DNA of 6,017 nt, from contig DSEZ01000106.1 of assembly GCA_011055275.1 (NCBI GenBank), positions 1-6,017 on the forward strand, in the 5' to 3' direction. The notes beneath the pieces were generated by a model, which saw only the letters and a list, made by a program, of their open reading frames with translations, was not told the DNA's origin and ran no database searches. Made by a program: the position numbers and the translations under genes. This document shows, one piece after another, positions 1 to 5,783 of the stretch. Source of the stretch: Thermoprotei archaeon (GTDB lineage: Archaea > Thermoproteota > Thermoprotei_A > Marsarchaeales > UBA168). Position 1 is the first letter of the stretch. Each line of letters opens with the position of its first letter.

Positions 1-2
1 TT

Positions 3-74
3 AGGGCAGCCAATAGGGCCCTAAGCGGTGACATAGGGGAAGCGGCCGAAGATCACCAGCTCGAGAAAGGATGA
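3..74 (+). CDS. possible C-terminal tail of an unidentified protein (partial)
   Basis: This frame is open from the left edge to a TGA at 72-74 and reads RAANRALSGDIGEAAEDHQL followed by EKG. Its codons (AGG, GCC, GAG) resemble those of the neighbouring genes. If real, it is the end of a plus-strand gene that converges on the radical SAM gene and overlaps its last 22 nt. A competing reading is a minus-strand gene starting at ATG 34-32 (MSPLRALLAAL, running off the edge), but that start has no visible ribosome site. The fragment is too short for any product assignment. Sequence left of the window would decide between the two. Confidence 0.3.
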   Translation, partial: RAANRALSGDIGEAAEDHQLEKG

Positions 75-841
75 GTAAGGGCCATGCTGTTTTTGCTGGT
101 AAACTCCTTTACCTTTTTTAGTACGCGAATGTAGGCCGAATCGTAATCGAGGTCTGTGGGCGTGCCTAGCGCAGAGGCGATTTTTTCTTGGAGGCCAGGC
201 CTTAACCGCATCCTATCAACACTGACCTCTCTAACTCCGGCCTCTTTGAGTAATGTCAAAAGCTCGCCTATATCAGCGTCTGTCCATCCAGGAAAAACTG
301 GGCCTATGAACGCAAACGTATGAAGCCCGGCGTCTGAAAGTTTCTTCATTGCCTTTATCCTTGAGGATACGCTTGGGGCGCTTGGTTCCAGAGATTCCTT
401 GTACTTTCCATCGAGGCCTAACACCGTGAAGCCAACCTGAACGCCTTCTTTATGTGTTGATAAAATGTCAAGATCCCTTATCACGAGAGGCGACTTTGTT
501 TGAATTACAACTCTCATCCCGGAAGAAAGAAGCGATGAGATAGTGGCCCTGGTAAGGTTGTACTTGCCCTCTATGGATTGGTAGGGATCCGTCAGCGATG
601 ATAGGAAAAATATCGACCCAGTTTTTATTTTGCGCCCTAATAGCTCTCTTGCAAGAATTGGCTTTAGGTTTATCTTAGCTTTAACTTTTCTCTCCCAATC
701 CGCGTTGTGCGTTAAAAAAGGAACGTAGCAGTAAGCGCACTGGTGTTGGCATCCTATGTATGGATTTACGGTAAAATCACCTAAAGACGACTTCGATATA
801 CAGGTTGAGCAGCGTACTTCTTCGAAATTAACGTGATTCAT
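53..841 (-). CDS. radical SAM protein, SplB-like (Rv2578c-type, COG1533)
   Basis: This is a 262-residue cytosolic radical SAM enzyme of unknown substrate. The [4Fe-4S]-binding triad C31-x3-C35-x2-C38 lies in the NPYIGCQHQCAYCY context typical of the spore-photolyase-like family. Other family blocks follow: TDPYQSIEGKYNLTR (84-98), QTKSPLVIRDLDIL (114-127), and an EPSAPS block leading into RIKAMKKLSDAGL (152-173). C11 and C14 form an extra CxxC before the cluster motif. They are the only cysteines besides the triad. The usual TDCYQP block reads TDPYQS here. The size is slightly short but complete for the family. The gene starts at ATG 841-839, inside the end of the DUF4443-like gene (14-nt overlap), so the two are probably co-transcribed and translationally coupled. 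A GGTGAT lies about a dozen bases before the ATG, a long spacing. The family assignment is firm. Repair of DNA photoproducts is not implied, because most SplB-like proteins are uncharacterised. Confidence 0.9.
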   Translation of the reverse strand: MNHVNFEEVRCSTCISKSSLGDFTVNPYIGCQHQCAYCYVPFLTHNADWERKVKAKINLKPILARELLGRKIKTGSIFFLSSLTDPYQSIEGKYNLTRATISSLLSSGMRVVIQTKSPLVIRDLDILSTHKEGVQVGFTVLGLDGKYKESLEPSAPSVSSRIKAMKKLSDAGLHTFAFIGPVFPGWTDADIGELLTLLKEAGVREVSVDRMRLRPGLQEKIASALGTPTDLDYDSAYIRVLKKVKEFTSKNSMALTHPFSSW

Positions 842-1481
842 TAACGAGCCCCATCACCGCCTCGATTGCGGCGAGTTTGGCCTTAACTGGGCTTTCAGCG
901 CCGCATACAAGTATTAGTTCTCCCTTCTTGGCTCCCATCTTCAAGAGGGTTTCGTGGTCGCTGGGAGAGACGTCCTTTAACTTGACCCCGTCTGGCGGTA
1001 TGATCAGATCATCTGAGAACTCTAAGGTAGTCATACCGGTTGCGTTCATGCGCACTGCCAGATCTCTAAGGGCCAAAGGGTCAACGCGACCTAAAGCTTG
1101 TGAGTTTATGAAGAGCGCCGCGTTGTATGGCCCCATTTTCAGGTAGTTAGTTTCAAGTGGTTTTATGTCGATTATGAGATTATGTACTGCAGATACAACT
1201 GCTTTTCCCTTCTCAGTTAGCTCGTTACCCGATTTTCTTACCTCGATTAGGCCCGCTTCCTTCAGCACCCTTACAAGGGTCTTTACCGAGCCGCCACCCA
1301 GCTCCAGCGAGGAGGCGAGCTTTTCTCTGCTCATGGGGCCGCAGGCCTCGAGCTCCAGCAGTGCGGCAACTATTTGCGAGCAACCAAATTCCCTCGGCGG
1401 TCCCAGCCTCTTGTTTGCAAGCCTCCTTATCTCAGCTAGCGCGGACGCGTGAGAAAAGCCCTGTTCCTTGCTGTCTTCCAT
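828..1481 (-). CDS. winged-helix protein with C-terminal DUF4443-like domain
   Basis: This is a 217-residue, probably DNA-binding archaeal protein. Residues about 35-97 form a helix-turn-helix/winged-helix pattern: a helix SQIVAALLELEACG, a second helix SREKLASSLE, a recognition-type helix GGGSVKTLVRVLKEAGLIEV, and a wing KSGNELTEKGKAVV. Residues about 105-215 match my memory of DUF4443, an archaeal domain often found behind such an HTH. They include RMNATGMTTLEFSDDLIIPP, a DHETLLKMGAKKGELILV strand region, and an alanine-rich last helix. No catalytic residues or membrane segments are apparent. The likely role is a transcription regulator that senses a small ligand, which is inference. ATG 1481-1479 has no Shine-Dalgarno site, but a TATA box lies about 23 nt upstream, which fits a leaderless mRNA. 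It is the first gene of a pair with the overlapping radical SAM gene. Confidence 0.75.
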   Translation of the reverse strand: MEDSKEQGFSHASALAEIRRLANKRLGPPREFGCSQIVAALLELEACGPMSREKLASSLELGGGSVKTLVRVLKEAGLIEVRKSGNELTEKGKAVVSAVHNLIIDIKPLETNYLKMGPYNAALFINSQALGRVDPLALRDLAVRMNATGMTTLEFSDDLIIPPDGVKLKDVSPSDHETLLKMGAKKGELILVCGAESPVKAKLAAIEAVMGLVNESR

Positions 1482-1498
1482 AGTATTTTTTAAAAAGC

Positions 1499-1508
1499 AA
1501 TATATAAG
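1499..1508 (-). promoter_or_regulatory. TATA box of the DUF4443/radical SAM pair
   Basis: Read on the minus strand, the sequence is ACTTATATATTG, with its centre about 23 nt before the ATG at 1481. Archaeal transcription usually starts about 25 nt after the TATA centre, so the mRNA should begin at or near the start codon. The lack of a Shine-Dalgarno site there agrees with this. Confidence 0.55.
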
Positions 1509-1583
1509 TTGTGATGTGCAACTTAGAAAAATCGAATACCTTTAGGAAGTAATTATCATCGGAAACAAGGAGTGCAAGTCAAG

Positions 1584-1611
1584 CCTTAAACCCAACCCCC
1601 GAAACAACCCC
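1584..1611 (-). other. C-rich/G-rich tract in the divergent intergenic region
   Basis: The plus strand carries C runs of 2, 3, 5 and 4 bases, so the minus strand has GGGG, GGGGG, GGG and GG separated by loops of 7, 2 and 5 nt. This could form a two-layer G-quadruplex. It lies outside both predicted promoters in the 239-nt gap between the DUF4443 gene and map. I see no ORF, tRNA or box C/D sRNA in this gap. Confidence 0.25.
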
Positions 1612-1645
1612 TAAGTACCGCGGGCAGGTGCGTTTAGGTGTGGTC

Positions 1646-1654
1646 ATTTATATG
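1646..1654 (+). promoter_or_regulatory. candidate TATA box of map
   Basis: ATTTATATG lies about 70 nt before the map ATG. Transcription would start near 1676, giving a leader of about 45 nt. The leader carries the Shine-Dalgarno GAGGT at 1708-1712, 8 nt before the ATG. A second weaker AT-rich element (GTATAAG, 1681-1687) could also serve. Confidence 0.4.
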
Positions 1655-1665
1655 CTAGATTCTTA

Positions 1666-1676
1666 GAGGGGCCCTC
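1666..1676. repeat. short perfect dyad GAGGGGCCCTC
   Basis: GAGGG and CCCTC flank a single central G (1671). The dyad sits where the map transcript is predicted to start, so it could be an operator. It is short enough to be chance. Confidence 0.3.
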
Positions 1677-1720
1677 AGCCGTATAAGCTACGCTCTAATT
1701 TTGTCTTGAGGTAATTACCA

Positions 1721-2698
1721 ATGGATGATGATACTCTCGAAGGCTACATGAAGGCTGGCCAAGCGCTGGCGAGGACCCGGGAGAAAGTCAAGCAATGGGT
1801 GAAGCCTGGCGTTAAGTTCACGGACATAGTTAAGCTGGTTGAGGACGACTTCATAGCCAGTGGAGTTCTTCCGTCATTTCCAACAAATGTGGATGTCAAC
1901 GAAGTAGCGGCCCACTATACGCCCACCATAGGAGAGGAGACCACAATACCTGAGGACTCGGTAGTCAAGATAGACTTGGGTACCCACTACAACGGTCTTA
2001 TAGCTGATTCTGCTGTAACGGTCTCGCTTTCGGATAAGTACGATGACTTGGTGTACGCGGCTGAGGAAGCTCTGGAGGAAGCCCTTAAGGTAGTTGCACC
2101 AGGCGTTCCAATCACCGAGGTCGGCAAGAGGGTGGAAAGGGTGCTTAAGAACTACAACTATCAGGCGGTCTCAAACCTCACTGGTCATTCGATAGAGTAT
2201 TTTGAGCTTCACGGTGACGTGAGCATTCCTAACGTCCAGGTAAACTGGGATTTGGGAAAATTCGAGGAAGGCAAGGTTTATGCCATAGAGCCATTCGTTA
2301 CTTTTGAAGGACGGCCCTCAAAAGTTGTGGATTGGAAGCCCGGAGGCATATACATAGTTAACAAGCTCAGGAACGTTAAGGATCCCAAAGCGAAGTCGCT
2401 TTTCGATGAGATAAATAGGAGGTTTAGAACCTTGCCATTTGCTGAGAGGTGGCTGCAGGACTTTATGCCTAGTGACGAACTCCATTTGAACATGGAAAAA
2501 CTAGTGAAGCTCAAAGCCCTTTACGAGTACCCTGCGCTGATAGAAGTAGGAGGCCGGCCCGTATCCCAGGCTGAGCACACTTTTGTGGTCACGAGAGACG
2601 GGGCATTGGTTACAACGCAGCGAGTTTGCTCCTGTTCGCTGAGTCAGCGCGTATCCATATGGCCCAAACCAACTCAAGTCTTGTTATGCCGAGGGTAG
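1721..2698 (+). CDS. map: methionine aminopeptidase, type II (archaeal)
   Basis: This cytosolic di-metal enzyme removes the initiator Met from new proteins. All expected active-site residues are present: H65 (EVAAHYTP), metal ligands D85 and D96 (KIDLGTHYNGLIADSAV), H156 (NLTGHSIEYFELHG), E190 (YAIEPF) and E285 (VSQAEHTFVV). The helical insert of type II enzymes lies between E190 and E285. The start at ATG 1721 is well supported by GAGGT 8 nt upstream and by the family-like N-terminus. The family normally ends soon after the last strand, here VVTRDGALVTTQ (about residue 300). This frame runs on for about 24 residues (VCSCSLSQ... to LLCRG) that are simply the antisense of the convergent gene. 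The tail therefore probably reflects loss of the original stop or a sequence error, not an added domain. An Ard1-type acetyltransferase that acts on the exposed N-termini is encoded 2.5 kb away. Confidence 0.95.
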   Translation: MDDDTLEGYMKAGQALARTREKVKQWVKPGVKFTDIVKLVEDDFIASGVLPSFPTNVDVNEVAAHYTPTIGEETTIPEDSVVKIDLGTHYNGLIADSAVTVSLSDKYDDLVYAAEEALEEALKVVAPGVPITEVGKRVERVLKNYNYQAVSNLTGHSIEYFELHGDVSIPNVQVNWDLGKFEEGKVYAIEPFVTFEGRPSKVVDWKPGGIYIVNKLRNVKDPKAKSLFDEINRRFRTLPFAERWLQDFMPSDELHLNMEKLVKLKALYEYPALIEVGGRPVSQAEHTFVVTRDGALVTTQRVCSCSLSQRVSIWPKPTQVLLCRG

Positions 2699-3389
2699 AA
2701 GACACCTCGTCAATGGCCCTCATGACGTCGCTTGGAGTATCAAGCCTGCTCGGATAGTAAGCGGATAGGAATTTCCTGACGCTTCTGTCTGGTATTGGCA
2801 CGTCGAGGCCCAGCTGTCCCCTGAGGTATTGGATCGAGAACACGCCAAGTCCCTTTGTTTTAGAGAAGGGGTCGTCTCTGCGAAAGGGATCTGCGTTGCG
2901 AGCCCATTTGATCAGCTTTTCTCTCTCAGAATGCTCATCGCGTGAGGAGAAACGATTTATCGCTGACAGCATTATCAGCGCGCATCTATCGGATACGCAG
3001 TACCAACTCCTTTGCAGGAAAAGGTTATGCGATGAGCTCAGTGTGAGGCCATCCAGCAGCTCTCTTTCAAAGCGCCTAACCCTTGGCTCAACAAAGGAGA
3101 AATAGCTGAAACCTGTTGACGTGAGTGCTGTGTCGAGAATTATTAAGAGCGATTTCCCACCCCATCTCTTTCCTTCAAAACACGCAGTGGCATAGCTTCT
3201 TGCTTCCGGCAAGTAGGGGGCTATCGCGTTGCGAAGGGCTTCGAAATTTTCCATAATCCTTTGAGCTCGTGGTTTTTTAACTCGGTGATGGCCAGGAAGC
3301 GGAATTCCCATCGCTTCTTGAGGGTAGAGCGCTTCACTAGCGCCTAAGTTATTCCTCTGCAAGAGGTCTCGGATTAAGCTCTCTGTCAT
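2610..3389 (-). CDS. HhH-type DNA glycosylase-like protein (endonuclease III fold, tentative)
   Basis: This is a 259-residue protein. The C-terminal half resembles the endonuclease III/HhH-GPD fold. A helix-hairpin-helix-like segment, KTKGLGVFSIQYLRGQLG (177-194), is followed by VPIPDRSVRKFL, where D201 sits at the place of the catalytic aspartate. The last helix LELVWAIWIRAD resembles C-terminal helices of such families. No Cys4 iron-sulphur motif follows (only C70, C131 and C136), and the usual catalytic lysine is not apparent. It could be a monofunctional glycosylase or a non-catalytic relative. The N-terminal ~120 residues are not recognised. ATG 3389-3387 has a weak AGGT about 10 nt upstream. 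The gene lies 57 nt after the Sm-like gene, and its end overlaps the map frame by 89 nt in convergent orientation. The HhH assignment rests on motif resemblance only. The gene itself is convincing by length and context. Confidence 0.6.
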   Translation of the reverse strand: MTESLIRDLLQRNNLGASEALYPQEAMGIPLPGHHRVKKPRAQRIMENFEALRNAIAPYLPEARSYATACFEGKRWGGKSLLIILDTALTSTGFSYFSFVEPRVRRFERELLDGLTLSSSHNLFLQRSWYCVSDRCALIMLSAINRFSSRDEHSEREKLIKWARNADPFRRDDPFSKTKGLGVFSIQYLRGQLGLDVPIPDRSVRKFLSAYYPSRLDTPSDVMRAIDEVSSTLGITRLELVWAIWIRADSANRSKLAAL

Positions 3390-3419
3390 GTTCGATAAAA
3401 CCTATGGCGCTCGCTCTCT

Positions 3420-3446
3420 GGTTTGCAAATAAAAAACCTTCAAACC
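3420..3446 (-). terminator. hairpin with T-rich loop after the Sm-like gene
   Basis: Directly after the Sm-like gene's TGA, the minus strand reads GGTTTG, then AAGGTTTTTTATTTG, then CAAACC. This is a 6-bp inverted repeat around a T6ATTT tract. T-tracts act as archaeal terminators. The same AT-rich tract could instead be the TATA element of the downstream HhH gene, with a start about 13 nt before its ATG. Confidence 0.35.
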
Positions 3447-3869
3447 TCATTGTGCCTGGCTCCTCAAAAAGTCCTCATAGATTTTCTTTACCTTCTCGGC
3501 TGTGGGCCCAGCTCCTGAGACACCCCTATTGGTTACCCTAACCCTATCTGCAACTATGATTAAGGAAGCGGACTCATCGATCTTTACCATTCTCGGAAAC
3601 GTTTTTTCAAGGATCTCTGCCAAGGCGCGAAGGTCCACGCTCTTCTCTTCAACCACTATGTGCTCGATTATGGATCCTGGAATGAAAACCACCGGCATAG
3701 CCTCTCCGCCTTGTAGCGTCGCGTCCTCAAGATAAACGTGAAGGTGGTCTGGGTCGATTGATCTCAGGGTGCCCTCGAATTGCTTTCCGGTTGTCGTGAT
3801 GATCTTGACTTTGCGGTCCTGAAACCCCATTACATCAGATGCAAATTTATGAGTTGTTATGAAGCTCAT
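3447..3869 (-). CDS. Sm-like archaeal protein with C-terminal extension (SmAP3 type)
   Basis: This is a 140-residue Lsm/Sm fold protein that should assemble into a ring acting in RNA metabolism. Residues about 8-50 form Sm1 (RKVKIITTTGKQFEGTLRSI, then DPDHLHVYLEDA), and PVVFIPGSIIEHIVV (59-73) is Sm2. The extension (about 77-140), with VRVTNRGVSGAGPTAEKVKKIYEDF, resembles the extra domain of crenarchaeal SmAP3. The usual RNA-contact residues are altered: the Asn of the D-x-N motif in Sm1 is not seen, and the R-G of Sm2 is P-G (P64-G65). The ring may therefore bind RNA differently or not at all. I chose ATG 3869-3867 because GGTGA lies 5 nt upstream. A GTG at 3878 would add three residues (MND) and would suit a leaderless transcript from the TATA at 3899-3906. 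The gene is divergent from rpoG and upstream of the HhH gene. Confidence 0.85.
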   Translation of the reverse strand: MSFITTHKFASDVMGFQDRKVKIITTTGKQFEGTLRSIDPDHLHVYLEDATLQGGEAMPVVFIPGSIIEHIVVEEKSVDLRALAEILEKTFPRMVKIDESASLIIVADRVRVTNRGVSGAGPTAEKVKKIYEDFLRSQAQ

Positions 3870-3898
3870 GTCATTCACCTTAAGGTTTATAGCCCATG

Positions 3899-3906
3899 CT
3901 TATAAG
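3899..3906. promoter_or_regulatory. palindromic TATA element shared by the Sm-like gene and rpoG
   Basis: CTTATAAG is a perfect 8-bp palindrome in the 60-nt gap between the two divergent starts. Its centre (3902.5) lies about 27 nt before the rpoG TTG and about 25-33 nt before the possible starts of the Sm-like gene, the distances expected for archaeal TATA boxes in both directions. A second element (TATAAA on the minus strand, about 3886-3891) lies nearer the Sm-like gene. Confidence 0.5.
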
Positions 3907-3929
3907 GGATTATCCTTAGGAAAATTAGG

Positions 3930-4265
3930 TTGAAATTTGATTTTATTGTAAGGCAGGTCGGCGATAACGTAGAAGGTATTAAAAAGGTTACCTTGGAGGG
4001 AAAGGAAGGCCTGGTCTACATGGATGATCCCGTTAAGCTCTTTTCATTAGATCCCGGGGAAAGCGTGCAGCTTCTCATTAACGAAGGAGAGGAGGGCTTC
4101 TTCTCGGCCTCTTACTTGCCAGTCTACGCTAAAGATGTGGGAAACGGAAAGAGTTACCTGTACTCGGCCTACGGGTTGCTTATAAGATTTGACGGCAACT
4201 TCACCCTTCCAAACGAAACCATAAAGGTAACCCTCATTAGGGGTACAGCGGCTAAGCGCGGCTAA
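3930..4265 (+). CDS. rpoG: probable RNA polymerase subunit Rpo8 (RpoG, RPB8-like)
   Basis: This is a small protein of 111 residues, the size of crenarchaeal Rpo8, an auxiliary RNA polymerase subunit related to eukaryotic RPB8. The blocks resemble the Sulfolobus protein in order and spacing: VTLEGKEGLVYMDDPVKLFS followed by LDPGESVQLLIN (20-51) matches the region before and through the IN-IF...VKVIIS strand pair. KSYLYSAYGLLIRFDG (74-89) matches the family's hallmark S-x-GLL strand near the C-terminus, and a last strand IKVTLIRG (98-105) follows. The start is a TTG, since no ATG or GTG is available in frame before residue 31. AGG at 3918-3920 is 9 nt upstream, and the TATA placement also allows a leaderless or near-leaderless mRNA. 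It stands alone, divergent from the Sm-like gene and convergent with prs. The assignment is by pattern, not by search. An unrelated small beta-barrel protein remains possible. Confidence 0.65.
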   Translation: MKFDFIVRQVGDNVEGIKKVTLEGKEGLVYMDDPVKLFSLDPGESVQLLINEGEEGFFSASYLPVYAKDVGNGKSYLYSAYGLLIRFDGNFTLPNETIKVTLIRGTAAKRG

Positions 4266-4269
4266 TACC

Positions 4270-4279
4270 TTAACGTTAA
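4270..4279. repeat. 10-bp palindrome TTAACGTTAA after rpoG
   Basis: This is a perfect palindrome 5 nt after the rpoG stop, in the 67-nt gap between the convergent rpoG and prs. It has no T-run behind it, so a terminator role is not clear. Confidence 0.3.
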
Positions 4280-4314
4280 ATGCTTTAATCGAAAATCGTT
4301 GGATAACCCGAGGC

Positions 4315-4343
4315 TTAACCTTCAGACCTAACCTACTGGTTAA
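4315..4343 (-). repeat. inverted repeat across the prs stop
   Basis: TTAACC (4315-4320) and GGTTAA (4338-4343) form 6-bp arms around a 17-nt loop that contains the prs TAG (4333-4335). TAACCT also occurs twice (4316-4321 and 4329-4334). It may mark the mRNA 3' end of prs, but it is weak. Confidence 0.25.
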
Positions 4344-5229
4344 ATGCCTCCCTCTTAAAGAGCGGCGCTAAGTGAACCTTTGAAACGGGCGACGGTATGG
4401 AGTCGCTGCAAACCACGTCAGAAACACCAAGTGCGCGAATTCTGTTAAGAGAATCGTTAGCGAAGATGCCGTGAGTGCATCCCACAAATATCCTTGAGGG
4501 TTCTTCTTCTTCGAGCATTTTGAGGGCGTTTATTACGGTTTCTCCGGTGCTTATCTCATCATCTATGACTATGACGTCCTTGCCCTTTGCGCCGATCTCT
4601 CTCTTCTTTGTGCGAACCTCGCCAGTGATCCAATCTCTCTCCTTGAGGTATCCCGTGTAGCAGGACGATCCAGCTCCCTCGGCTGCCTCCCTCGCCCTCG
4701 CGAGATACTTCCCTTCAAGAGATTTGGTGCCGGGCACCAGAATTATGGGGTCGTAAAGGTTGTATCTACTGCGAAGGTATTCACCTATGGCCCTGGCCGT
4801 CATGATGTTATGCGTCCTCACAGGCATAGTGGGTATGAGGTCAGGATTGTGGTAATCAGCTATGTAAAGCTCGTCAAGGCCGGCGTTTCCCAATGCCCTC
4901 ACTACCGCTAAAGCGCTTACTGCCTCACCCTCCCTTTGTACGCGGTCCTGCCTTCCGTAGGCCAGGTAGGGTATAAAGGCCTTGATCCTTTTGGCGCCGG
5001 CATGCTCTGCGGCGTCAACGGCCAGAAAAAGCTCAAACAATCTGTCGTTTGGATTTGGATAGCTTGTGCCTACAATGATCACGTCATCGCCCTTTACATC
5101 CTCGGTTAGCCTTACGTAAACTTCTTGGTTAGGAAATACCTTTTTTTCCACGGGTATGAGATGAGAGCTCAGCAGGTATGCCAGCTCTTGCGCGAAGGAC
5201 GAATTACTCCTTAGATCGAAGATTTTCAT
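4333..5229 (-). CDS. prs: ribose-phosphate pyrophosphokinase (PRPP synthetase)
   Basis: This cytosolic enzyme makes PRPP from ribose 5-phosphate and ATP for nucleotide, His and Trp synthesis. It has 298 residues, a usual archaeal length. The motifs are FPNQEVYVRL (32-41), NDRLFELFLAVDAAEHAGAKRI (61-82), IPYLAYGRQDR (86-96), the metal/catalytic segment ADYHNPDLI with H127, the flexible-loop K195-E-R197 with DWITGEV, and the PRPP-binding loop VIDDEISTGET (221-231). The segment that usually reads SPDxGG reads VPGTKSLEGK (165-174), so the expected Asp is missing. I chose ATG 5229-5227 because AGGTG (5240-5236 on this strand) lies 6 nt upstream. A GTG at 5238, three codons earlier, falls inside that site. 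The Shine-Dalgarno site overlaps the TAG of rimI, which implies coupled translation of the two genes. Confidence 0.93.
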   Translation of the reverse strand: MKIFDLRSNSSFAQELAYLLSSHLIPVEKKVFPNQEVYVRLTEDVKGDDVIIVGTSYPNPNDRLFELFLAVDAAEHAGAKRIKAFIPYLAYGRQDRVQREGEAVSALAVVRALGNAGLDELYIADYHNPDLIPTMPVRTHNIMTARAIGEYLRSRYNLYDPIILVPGTKSLEGKYLARAREAAEGAGSSCYTGYLKERDWITGEVRTKKREIGAKGKDVIVIDDEISTGETVINALKMLEEEEPSRIFVGCTHGIFANDSLNRIRALGVSDVVCSDSIPSPVSKVHLAPLFKREAFNQ

Positions 5230-5235
5230 AGTGGG

Positions 5236-5240
5236 CACCT
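5236..5240 (-). promoter_or_regulatory. ribosome binding site of prs overlapping the rimI stop
   Basis: AGGTG on the minus strand shares bases with the rimI TAG (5241-5239) and lies 6 nt before ATG 5229. It settles the prs start and ties prs translation to termination on rimI. Confidence 0.6.
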
Positions 5241-5724
5241 AAAGGTGTGCCACCATAATATAAGCGTCTTCGCCGTCGGAGTAGTAGTTCGCGTTGACGT
5301 CCTTTATCTCGTAAGAGAGCTTCTTGTAAAGGGCTATGGCCTCATCGTTATTAACCCTGACTTCGAGATAGATCTCGGTCGCTCCGTATTCCTTAGCTCC
5401 TTCGTGAGCTTTCTTCATAAGGGCCGTTCCTATGCCCCTCCTCCTGTACTGGGGCAGCACAGCAAGAGATATTATGTGAGCTTTTGTAACCCATTTCATC
5501 CCATAGAATGAAAATCCCTTCTCAACGCGGGTCATTACATAGCCGACTATCTTTCCATCCATCTCAGCTACAATGAACGCCTTGGGAAAGTTGATCAGGT
5601 GTTCCACGAAGAACGAGCGCGGGTAATTTTCTGGCAGGCAAATCTCATTTATCTTTATTACCTGATCTAGATCTTCTGGCCTGCAGCTTCTGAGGACGAC
5701 CGGGGATTGTTCTGTCAATTCCAC
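5239..5724 (-). CDS. rimI: protein N-terminal acetyltransferase (Ard1/RimI-type GNAT)
   Basis: This is a 161-residue single-domain GNAT enzyme that transfers acetyl from acetyl-CoA to the N-terminal amino group of proteins. It closely resembles the Sulfolobus Ard1 protein as I recall it: LPENYPRSFFVEHL (30-43), HIISLAV with H83, IYLEVRVNN (118-126), AIALYKKLSY and YYSDGEDAYIM. The acetyl-CoA signature Q-x-x-R-x-G-x-G is at 92-99 (QYRRRGIG). E32, H83 and E121 align with the residues described as important in the Sulfolobus enzyme, so it should acetylate a wide range of N-termini. The start is GTG 5724-5722, with GGTG 5 nt upstream. A TATATT about 20 nt before it is a possible promoter, but it lies closer than usual. 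It is the first gene of a pair with prs. Its substrates include ends freed by MetAP, whose gene is also in this window. Confidence 0.92.
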   Translation of the reverse strand: MELTEQSPVVLRSCRPEDLDQVIKINEICLPENYPRSFFVEHLINFPKAFIVAEMDGKIVGYVMTRVEKGFSFYGMKWVTKAHIISLAVLPQYRRRGIGTALMKKAHEGAKEYGATEIYLEVRVNNDEAIALYKKLSYEIKDVNANYYSDGEDAYIMVAHL

Positions 5725-5783
5725 TAAAACACCATATTATGAATATACGTTTTGCGTGTGCTTGAAAGGCCAGTTGGATAGCT

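Noticed and set aside
877..1452. Two plus-strand ORFs of 89 and 95 codons opposite the DUF4443 gene
   Set aside because: Serine- and proline-rich translations with no family pattern lie antisense to a convincing gene with a promoter. They are shadows.
1545..1562. Box C-like CGATGATAA on the minus strand, a possible C/D guide RNA
   Set aside because: No CTGA box D or D' follows at the right distance.
1482..1720. Possible tRNA or other structured RNA in the divergent gap
   Set aside because: No T-loop GGTTCRA motif or long complementary stem was found. The content is explained by two promoters, a leader and a C-rich tract.
2278..2514. Minus-strand ORF of 78 codons inside map
   Set aside because: It is antisense to the conserved MetAP core, including E190.
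5245..5511. Plus-strand ORF of 88 codons opposite rimI
   Set aside because: It is antisense to the conserved GNAT motifs and has no ribosome site or promoter.
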